Origin: an uncultured Spirochaetia bacterium
GTDB lineage: Bacteria > Spirochaetota > Brachyspiria > Brachyspirales > Brachyspiraceae
DNA: 42,154 nt
Direction of reading: 5' to 3'
Assembly (NCBI GenBank): GCA_947040945.1
Contig: CAMRCO010000008.1
Location: 1-42,154 of the forward strand
The notes below the pieces were generated by a model. It saw only the letters and a program-made list of their open reading frames with translations, was not told where the DNA came from and did not search any database. Below are positions 35,795 through 42,154 of this stretch, one piece after another (positions within the stretch are counted from its first letter, which is position 1; the number at the start of each line of letters is the position of its first letter). Made by a program: the position numbers and the translations under genes.

Positions 35795-36823
35795 ATGAAA
35801 ATAGCTATAGATGTAGCTAGTGGAGAAAGACCAACTGACGAGCTTGTGTTAGGGTGTATAAATGCATTAGTTGCTAATAGCGACATTTCACTTACATTAA
35901 TTGGAAACAAATGTAATATTGAAAGTGCTATTGCTAAAAACAAAAGCAAAAAATATGACAAATCTCTAATTAAAGTTGTACATACTGATGAAGTAATAGA
36001 AATGGAGGAGTCTCCTGCCATTGCTATTAAAAAAAAGCGTCATGCCTCTGTTTTAATTGCTGCCCAAATGGTTGCTAAAGGTAAGGCAGATGCTTTTTTC
36101 TCTCCGGGAAACACTGGAGCAACACTTGCTGCTGCTCTTACAGAAATAGGAAGACTTAAAGGGGTGATGAGACCTCCTCTTCTTTCAATGCTCCCTAGAA
36201 AAGATGGTGAATACTGCATGCTTGACATGGGAGCGAATGTTGATTGCTCTCCTGAATACTTAGCACAATTCGCCGTTATGGGGAATGTCTTTGCTAAAAG
36301 ATACTCTAAAATACAAAATCCTAAAGTAGCACTACTTAATATTGGTGAAGAAAGCTCAAAAGGTAATCTTCTACATAAAAAAGCTTATGAAAGAATAAGT
36401 AAAGTACCTAATATTAACTTTATAGGCAATATTGAGCCTAATGACATGATTAAAAGTGGTGATGCTGATGTTGTTGTAACCGACGGGTTTAATGGCAATA
36501 TGGTATTAAAAACTATGGAAGGAACAGCATCATTTGTTGCTGGGTTTATAAAAACAGAGGTTCATAAAAGTGTCTTGTCAAAAATGGGGGCATTATTGTT
36601 AAAACCTATTTTTTCTAAACTTAAAAGCAAAGTAAGCTCAGACTCATACGGCTCTGCTGTTTTAATAGGTCTAAAAGGTGGTGCTTTTGTTGGGCATGGT
36701 AAAACAACAGCAACTGGCATGACAAGTGCTATAAAAACAATGTACAACTTTGAACAAGCTAAGGTTAATGAACACTTAGTCAGGGAACTACATAATTCAG
36801 GTATTAAAAAAGGAATATTTTAG
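35795..36823 (+). CDS. plsX: Phosphate acyltransferase PlsX
   Basis: This 342-residue enzyme converts acyl-ACP to acyl-phosphate for phospholipid synthesis. Family stretches are FFSPGNTGATLAAALTEIGR, LDMGANVDCSPEYLAQFAVM, LNIGEESSKGN and VTDGFNGNMVLKTMEGT. AGGGG precedes the ATG. Its TAG overlaps the GTG start of the next gene by one base, coupling it to the FabH-like protein. Location is cytosolic, membrane-associated. Confidence 0.96.
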   Translation: MKIAIDVASGERPTDELVLGCINALVANSDISLTLIGNKCNIESAIAKNKSKKYDKSLIKVVHTDEVIEMEESPAIAIKKKRHASVLIAAQMVAKGKADAFFSPGNTGATLAAALTEIGRLKGVMRPPLLSMLPRKDGEYCMLDMGANVDCSPEYLAQFAVMGNVFAKRYSKIQNPKVALLNIGEESSKGNLLHKKAYERISKVPNINFIGNIEPNDMIKSGDADVVVTDGFNGNMVLKTMEGTASFVAGFIKTEVHKSVLSKMGALLLKPIFSKLKSKVSSDSYGSAVLIGLKGGAFVGHGKTTATGMTSAIKTMYNFEQAKVNEHLVRELHNSGIKKGIF

Positions 36824-37680
36824 TGGTTTATATTAAATCGATAAAACATACATATAAAGAAAAAAAAACAGAAGTGAGAGCATCTGAAGTTGCTTTAAGC
36901 ATTACAGACTCTGTATTAAATGGAATTGATCCTAAAAGTATAGACGCTGTAATATGTGCGAGTGTTACAAAAGACTATGTATACCCTGCAACTTCTTGTA
37001 TTTTAGCAGGGCATATTGGAGCGGTTAATGCTTTTAGCTACGACATAGAAACTGATTTTACAGGTTTTCTTTCAGCCTTAAAAATAGGACAAGCTTTCAT
37101 AGAAAGCAAACATTATAAGAATGTCTTAGTTATATCTACAGAATCATTTTATGCATGTGATGACAATGATATGTTTGCTGATGGAGCCGCTGTTGCCCTA
37201 TTAACGAACGAAAAAAGTGATTTAAGCATAGATTTTATTGACTTTGAAGCAGATGGCTCAAAATTAGAAGAATGTTATATACCTATGGGTGGGGCTAGAA
37301 CGCCTTATACCAAAGAAGGTGTTACAAATAAAGAGCATTACATAAAAATTAAAGACAACTCTGTTTTTGTAGAAAATGCTAAAAATGCAGCTTTATACGT
37401 TAATAACAAGCTAAAAGAGAAAAATATCACTCCAAATGCAATAATCCCTTCATATTCTGGCATAGAAGCACATAATGCATTCAAAGATGCTTTAGATATA
37501 GATGAAAGTAAAATATACTCTAAAATGAAAGATGCAAAGTCGTCAATTAGTGCTACATCTGGCATAAACATCTCTATGGCTTTAGAAGATGGTTTTATAA
37601 AAAAAGGTGATATTATAGCAGTTTGTGCCTATGGCTCAGGTACTACTAAATCTTTAGCATTACTAAATTACGAAGTTTAA
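36823..37680 (+). CDS. FabH-like protein lacking the catalytic triad
   Basis: This 285-residue thiolase-fold protein occupies the place of fabH after plsX. It is about 30 residues shorter than usual FabH. Sequence context aligns well: DIETDFTGF corresponds to DI-x-A-A-C-S-G-F, IIPSYSG to VPHQAN, and SATSGINISMAL to GNTSAASIPLAL. The three catalytic positions are thus Phe79 for Cys, Ser210 for His, and Ala244 for Asn. The C-terminal AVCAYGSGTTKSLALL (FabH: GGGFTWG) is retained. The frame is intact and starts with GTG overlapping the plsX stop. It cannot work as a normal ketoacyl-ACP synthase III; a binding, regulatory or other acyl-transfer role is possible. Active FabH may be encoded elsewhere. 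Confidence 0.8.
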   Translation: MVYIKSIKHTYKEKKTEVRASEVALSITDSVLNGIDPKSIDAVICASVTKDYVYPATSCILAGHIGAVNAFSYDIETDFTGFLSALKIGQAFIESKHYKNVLVISTESFYACDDNDMFADGAAVALLTNEKSDLSIDFIDFEADGSKLEECYIPMGGARTPYTKEGVTNKEHYIKIKDNSVFVENAKNAALYVNNKLKEKNITPNAIIPSYSGIEAHNAFKDALDIDESKIYSKMKDAKSSISATSGINISMALEDGFIKKGDIIAVCAYGSGTTKSLALLNYEV

Positions 37681-37709
37681 TTTAATTATTAAGGCATGAG
37701 GAGATACTT

Positions 37710-39014
37710 ATGAATCTAGGAAAGTTTCGTTTTGGAGGAGTTCATCCTAATGATCACAAAGAGGCTGCCGAAATTGTTTCATCTGTTTTTCCTAAGCCTA
37801 AAACTGTTCTAATAGCATCAGCACAACATGCTGGAGCACCTGCCAAAATAATAAAAAAAAAAGGTGATGATGTAAAAAAAGGCGAACTTATAGCAGAGGC
37901 ACAAGGATATGTGTCTGCATCTATTCACGCTAGTATCTCTGGAAAAGTTGCCTCTATCGAAACAGTGCCTATACCTCTTGGACGTGGCAGTCAAGGCTGT
38001 TTAATTCAAGAAACAGAAAATGTAACTGACACTGAATATAAATTAAACCCTAGTTTCATGTCATTATCAGCAGAAGAAATGCTCTCTAAAATAGCAAATG
38101 CTGGTATTGTTGGAATGGGTGGAGCTATGTTCCCTACTTCTGTCAAAATAGCAGGATCAATTAAAAGCAATTGTGATATACTTCTAATAAATGGGGTTGA
38201 ATGCGAACCTTATATAACATCTGACTACAGATTAATGCTTGAACATACAGAAGAGATTTATCACGCCATAGAAATTATAAGACATATTGTTCCATCAATA
38301 AAAAAAACAGTTATAGGAATAGAAAATAACAAACCTCAAGCTGTTAAAAAAATGATACCTTTATCAAAAGAAAATAATGTAGAGGTTTTAGCATTAAAAC
38401 TTCAGTATCCACAAGGAGCTGAAAAAATGCTTATTGACGCTGCGACACAAAGAGTAGTACCAATAGGTAAGTTTCCACCAGATATAGGTGTTCTTGTTAT
38501 AAATATAGCTACAATGAAAGCAATATATGATGCTGTAGCCATGGACAAGCCACTAATAGAAAGACTTATTACAATTACAGGAGACGCTATAAAAGAAAAA
38601 AAGAACTTATGGATTCCATTTGGCACTACTATAAGCGAAATAGTAGACTATTGTGGTGGACTTTTAAGTGACAACATATTAGCTATGGCAGGTGGGCCTA
38701 TGATGGGTTTTGCTTTGCCTGCATTAAATAGAAATACTATAAAAGGAAATAATGCTCTTGTATTTTTAGATGCAAACAAAATAAAAAAAGAAAAAGAATA
38801 CCCTTGTATAAGCTGTGAAAGGTGTTCTAATGTATGCCCTGTTAGATTAGTTCCAACAGAAATTGCTCATGCTGCAAAAGCAGGAGATAAAGAACTTGTT
38901 AATAAATATAATATAATGAGTTGTTTTGAATGTGGAGCTTGTTCTTATATATGTTCTTCAAAAATACCACTAGTTCAATTAATACGAATAGGAAAAGATC
39001 TACTTAGGAGATAA
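37710..39014 (+). CDS. rnfC: Rnf complex subunit C
   Basis: This 434-residue peripheral subunit of the ion-pumping ferredoxin:NAD+ oxidoreductase is the NADH-side module. The N-terminus has a GGVHPNDHKE segment and a barrel-type part (QHAGAPAKIIKKKGDDVKKG). The NADH/FMN Rossmann region includes GIVGMGGAMFPTSVKI and NGVECEPYITSD. Near the C-terminus two 4Fe-4S sites follow C-x2-C-x2-C-x3-C: CISCERCSNVCP and CFECGACSYIC. It is shorter than E. coli RsxC, which has a long extra tail, and has the size usual for anaerobes. GAGGAG precedes the ATG. Confidence 0.95.
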   Translation: MNLGKFRFGGVHPNDHKEAAEIVSSVFPKPKTVLIASAQHAGAPAKIIKKKGDDVKKGELIAEAQGYVSASIHASISGKVASIETVPIPLGRGSQGCLIQETENVTDTEYKLNPSFMSLSAEEMLSKIANAGIVGMGGAMFPTSVKIAGSIKSNCDILLINGVECEPYITSDYRLMLEHTEEIYHAIEIIRHIVPSIKKTVIGIENNKPQAVKKMIPLSKENNVEVLALKLQYPQGAEKMLIDAATQRVVPIGKFPPDIGVLVINIATMKAIYDAVAMDKPLIERLITITGDAIKEKKNLWIPFGTTISEIVDYCGGLLSDNILAMAGGPMMGFALPALNRNTIKGNNALVFLDANKIKKEKEYPCISCERCSNVCPVRLVPTEIAHAAKAGDKELVNKYNIMSCFECGACSYICSSKIPLVQLIRIGKDLLRR

Positions 39015-39017
39015 AAA

Positions 39018-40112
39018 ATGCGATTTAACCTAGAATCATCCCCACATTTTAAGGCGAGTGACAGTGTCCCGAAAATTATGGGGCGTGTTATTATAGCTTT
39101 AATACCTGCCATTGTCTACAGCATTATGCTCTATGGAGCATATGTACTCGCTCTTTATATAACAGGGATAGTAAGTTGCGTAGTATTTGAAATACTCGCA
39201 AAAACTCTTAGAAAAAGACCACATCATGTTGAAGACTTATCAGCTGTTCTAACAGGAATTTTACTTGTAATGACAGTTCCAGCAAACACATCAATACACA
39301 TGATTATTATAGGTTCAGGCGTTGCCATTATATTTGCTAAAGAAGTTTTTGGGGGACTAGGATATAATGTATTTAATCCAGCTTTGGTTGGACGTGCTTT
39401 TTTACAGGCAGCTTTCACGGCTCAAATGACAATATTCCCGCCACTAAAAAATGTACCCTTTGGTATAAAAGGCTCTGATATCGGTGCAGACACTCTAACT
39501 ATAGGAGCAGGCAAAACAATAGATTTAGTTAATGTTCTAACTCAGTCTACCCCACTTGCACTTATGAAACAAACTTATGCTGGAAAGCTTCCTCTTGGCT
39601 TAATGGAGCAAATTACACTTGAATCTAAATATTATCTTCAAATGTTTATAGGAAACACAACAGGAACAATAGGCGAGACATCTTTTTTATTACTACTCAT
39701 TGGTGGTATATTTCTTATTATAACAAAAACTATTAACTGGCGTATTCCTTTTGGCATGACTTTATCTTTAATTGTTATAAACACAATAGGATTACTTGCT
39801 AACCCAGGGGCATATACAACACCAATATACGGTCTACTTGGTGGAGGATTCGCTTTAGGTGCATTATTTATGGCAACAGACATGGTATCAAGTCCATCAA
39901 GTCCAAAGGGAGTTTGGATTTATGCTATAACTGTTGGCAGTGCTGTTACTTTACTTAGAATGTTTGGAACTTCTAATGAGTATATGCTTTATTCAATACT
40001 TATAGGAAATATGATTACACCACTAATAGTGATACTAGTAAGACCTAAGGCTTTAGGTGAAACAGAAGCTAAGGTATTATTAAAAACACAAAAAACTGAA
40101 GGAGCTAAGTAA
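39018..40112 (+). CDS. rnfD: Rnf complex subunit D
   Basis: This 364-residue membrane subunit has about ten membrane segments and follows rnfC after three bases. The start FNLESSPHFKASDSVPKIMG, the KEVFGGLGYNVFNPALVGRA stretch, and FMATDMVSSPSSPKGVWIYA are characteristic. The covalent FMN is expected on the Thr of TQSTPLAL, which aligns with the SGATPL motif of Vibrio RnfD. It carries electrons through the membrane and helps pump Na+ or H+. It abuts rnfG directly. Confidence 0.95.
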   Translation: MRFNLESSPHFKASDSVPKIMGRVIIALIPAIVYSIMLYGAYVLALYITGIVSCVVFEILAKTLRKRPHHVEDLSAVLTGILLVMTVPANTSIHMIIIGSGVAIIFAKEVFGGLGYNVFNPALVGRAFLQAAFTAQMTIFPPLKNVPFGIKGSDIGADTLTIGAGKTIDLVNVLTQSTPLALMKQTYAGKLPLGLMEQITLESKYYLQMFIGNTTGTIGETSFLLLLIGGIFLIITKTINWRIPFGMTLSLIVINTIGLLANPGAYTTPIYGLLGGGFALGALFMATDMVSSPSSPKGVWIYAITVGSAVTLLRMFGTSNEYMLYSILIGNMITPLIVILVRPKALGETEAKVLLKTQKTEGAK

Positions 40113-40715
40113 ATGAAAAAGAAAAATGTAGGATATTCTGCTGTAATTTCTGTAGCACTCACGGCTTTAATATCTGGTTTTTTACTCTCATTTGTTTATT
40201 CTCAATTTGCTGAAGATATTAAACTTAATGGAGAAAGAGTAATTGCTGAAGGCATAAAAACTGTTATCCCTAAAGCAATTATTATAGAAGGACCTAAAAC
40301 TGACAATGGTACTTTCCCATATTATATTGGATATGACGAGAGTACAAATATTACAGGTTATGCTCTTTTATCAACAGTAACAGGTTATAGTGGAAAAATT
40401 ACTATGCTAGTTGGCTTTAATTCAGAATTAACTCACATAACAGGAATGACCCCAACAGAGCATGCAGAAACACCGGGTCTTGGTGCAAAAATAACAGAAG
40501 ATGACTTTAGAAATCAATTTAATAATAAAACTTTAGAAGAAAATCTTATTGTTGTAAAAAGTATTAAACCAGAGGAAGCAGGCGAATATGAAATAGCAGC
40601 TATTACTGGAGCGACCATATCTGCTGATGCTGTTGTTAAGGCTGTTAATTTAGCAAAAGATGAGGCTATAAATTTAGAAAAAGAAGAGCCAAAAACTCTA
40701 CCTAAAACTGAATAA
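40113..40715 (+). CDS. rnfG: Rnf complex subunit G
   Basis: This 200-residue subunit has one N-terminal membrane anchor (residues about 9-30) and a periplasmic FMN-binding domain. The flavinylation motif is ITGATISADAVVKAV, with the Thr of TGAT as the covalent site, normally attached by ApbE. The PTEHAETPGLGAKITEDDF stretch is typical of the family. It directly follows rnfD without a gap. The usual partners rnfE, rnfA and rnfB do not follow; a lipoprotein gene starts five bases later instead. Confidence 0.94.
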   Translation: MKKKNVGYSAVISVALTALISGFLLSFVYSQFAEDIKLNGERVIAEGIKTVIPKAIIIEGPKTDNGTFPYYIGYDESTNITGYALLSTVTGYSGKITMLVGFNSELTHITGMTPTEHAETPGLGAKITEDDFRNQFNNKTLEENLIVVKSIKPEEAGEYEIAAITGATISADAVVKAVNLAKDEAINLEKEEPKTLPKTE

Positions 40716-40720
40716 AAACC

Positions 40721-41725
40721 ATGGATACGAACTATTATATAAAGATTATATTCTTAGCTACTGCTTTATTTATAGCATGTTCTTGTTCTACAAATACTTC
40801 TCTCAAACAAATACCATCAAACCGTAGCTACACTATAGACATAGCTTATGTTGAAGATGAAGCTTTACCAAAACTTGAGCCTTCGGTTTTCTTCACTATA
40901 TTCGATGACAGACTTCCAAAACTTACAAAGGAAATATTAGGATATAATATAAACTATAACTTAAAAATAGGAATGGATGATAATAAGTTTTATTACAATA
41001 CAAGATCTATAATTAGAAAAGAAGGCAAAAGATTTAAGAATGAAAATATTGATATTCAAAAAGAAGATATTACTGTTTTATCAAGCCTTATATATGAAAC
41101 ACTTCTAAACGAAGACCATAGCAAATTAAGTAAACTCTTCTCAGAAAGAACATTAGACAAGCGAGAAGTCGAGAATATTATAGCTCCTAGTATAATACAA
41201 AATATATTTACAGTTTGGAATAGCAAAGCCACGACAAGAAACAGAGTTCTTAATACTGATAGACAATTAATGTACTTTGCTGAGTATTGGAGAATTATAG
41301 CATCACGATATGAAAAAGCTAATATTATAATAGTCAATATACCACTAGCAGCAACGTATCATGGAATGAGCACTAAAGCTATAGCCGAAGGTGGATTCAT
41401 TGACAGGCTTGTCGTTTATAATAGAAAAAGTAAGCCCACAAAAACAGTATCAGTTTTAAGCATTTACCCTTTACTTTCAGATGATAAAGTTTTTCTTTCA
41501 AAAAGAGGCGAAATAGACTCGAATCTCGAAATTGATATATTAACATACTATACACTTCAAACTGTAGCTATGATGACAAAAAGATATGATATACATGACG
41601 AGACTTACTCAATTATGGCAGAAGTCCCTAACTTTGATTATAAAACTTGGTATAGCAACATATCAAATAATGATTTAAGAGAGCCTTATAATGTTCTTAC
41701 CCACTATCCTGACTCACTTAAATAA
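40721..41725 (+). CDS. Predicted lipoprotein, unknown function
   Basis: This 334-residue protein has a lipoprotein signal: a hydrophobic stretch then lipobox FIAC (IIFLATALFIAC), so Cys20 would be lipidated and the protein anchored at the inner or outer membrane. The rest is soluble, with mixed helices and strands and several basic helices. I recognise no domain. It starts five bases after rnfG with no clear Shine-Dalgarno, suggesting coupling to rnfG translation. A structural or assembly role for the Rnf complex is a guess from position. It is convergent with a broken gene. Confidence 0.65.
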   Translation: MDTNYYIKIIFLATALFIACSCSTNTSLKQIPSNRSYTIDIAYVEDEALPKLEPSVFFTIFDDRLPKLTKEILGYNINYNLKIGMDDNKFYYNTRSIIRKEGKRFKNENIDIQKEDITVLSSLIYETLLNEDHSKLSKLFSERTLDKREVENIIAPSIIQNIFTVWNSKATTRNRVLNTDRQLMYFAEYWRIIASRYEKANIIIVNIPLAATYHGMSTKAIAEGGFIDRLVVYNRKSKPTKTVSVLSIYPLLSDDKVFLSKRGEIDSNLEIDILTYYTLQTVAMMTKRYDIHDETYSIMAEVPNFDYKTWYSNISNNDLREPYNVLTHYPDSLK

Positions 41726-41727
41726 TT

Positions 41728-42154
41728 TTATTCAATAATATAGGCTCTGTCTGAAATAGAAAATCTGTCAGCTACTACACCTGTCATTTTCCTCACAGTA
41801 TTATGCATATTGTCTCCCTTTCCATTTAATGAAAGATGCAAGCATTTTGGAAGCCCATAATGCACAGCTAAATTTTGTAGCCCTACATCTTCTACCCCAA
41901 GCATCAGTCATATATAAGCAGTTTGGTTTTTTAGATAATTTGCTAATAATTTCTGGTGATGAATAATTATAGACGATTATCCTACCTTTATAATTGCTTA
42001 TTTCACATACTCCATCTTTTAAAGCCTCTTCAAAAGTCTAAAGCATTTCTGTCTCTTCTTCTTTAGTAAGATCCCTATTTTCATATCCGATTATGCATGT
42101 TCTTGTGTGCCATGTCCAATTAAGCTTCAATATTTAGAGGAGTAGATTTATCAA
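41728..42154 (-). pseudogene. Broken gene at the right edge, at least one stop and one frameshift
   Basis: Reading from the window end leftward, a frame gives RTCIIGYENRDLTKEEETEM, then TAG (about 42037), then TFEEALKDGVCEISNYKGRI in the same frame and on to NCLYMTDAWG. Near 41895 the coherent frame shifts by one base to DVGLQNLAVHYGLPKCLHLS and VRKMTGVVADRFSISDRAYI, ending at TAA 41728-41730. The 5' part is outside the window. The pieces clearly belong to one protein of mixed alpha/beta type, but I cannot name it. Confidence 0.55.

Noticed and set aside
41728-42154. Transposase remnant at the right edge
   Set aside because: The repaired translation shows no DDE or other transposase motif, and there are no terminal repeats.

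Overview
The window is AT-rich chromosomal DNA from a probably anaerobic, Gram-negative-type, host-associated bacterium. Supporting signs are an Rnf (ferredoxin:NAD+ oxidoreductase) cluster, PTS sugar uptake, meso-diaminopimelate synthesis (dapF), a predicted lipoprotein, a GmhB-like phosphatase, and many broken genes. IleS is the bacterial form with a C-terminal zinc site, not the longer archaeal-like form known from several spirochetes. A Deferribacterota/Mucispirillum-like origin is plausible, but this is inference and not settled by the sequence.

Layout. (1) 1-5.7 kb: an accessory block of small genes resembling polymorphic-toxin immunity genes (Imm74-like, TPR-DMP19, TIGR04076, a HEAT-like protein, a DUF4259-like protein). 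They are mixed with wreckage: a NADAR gene with an internal deletion, a frameshifted MscS C-terminus, two reading frames cut by in-frame TAA codons, and a 19-bp repeat that spans a ribosome-binding site and start codon. (2) 6.0-11.4 kb: a DUF4396 membrane protein, then a minus-strand operon of dipeptide epimerase, DUF819 transporter and CocE/S15-type hydrolase, preceded by a perfect 10+1+10 palindromic operator. This looks like peptide or murein-dipeptide salvage. (3) 11.5-19 kb: a Bax-inhibitor-1 family protein, a deletion-damaged ankyrin gene, dapF, ileS, a zinc-ribbon NUDIX hydrolase and two unknowns. (4) 19.1-23.4 kb: an IclR regulator convergent with a sugar-acid operon (kdgT-like permease, DapA-family aldolase, split UxaA/SuyAB-type dehydratase), with a 35-bp imperfect palindrome upstream and a terminator downstream. 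(5) 23.5-29.5 kb: a HAD phosphatase without the GmhB zinc ligands, rpoD, dnaG and a CtpA-type protease. (6) 29.6-35.4 kb: a PRD activator divergent from a cellobiose-type PTS operon (EIIB, EIIC, EIIA, GH1 phospho-glycosidase, HPr), with operator, promoter and terminator visible. (7) 35.5-42.1 kb: rpmF-plsX and a FabH homologue lacking the catalytic triad, then rnfCDG, a lipoprotein gene and a broken gene at the right edge.

Best leads: the FabH-like protein in the fatty-acid/phospholipid operon has lost Cys, His and Asn (F79, S210, A244) yet keeps an intact frame. The GH1 enzyme has Gln201 where the acid/base Glu is expected, as in plant myrosinases. The left end looks like an immunity-gene array caught during turnover. 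I found no CRISPR array, rRNA, tRNA, complete insertion sequence or origin.
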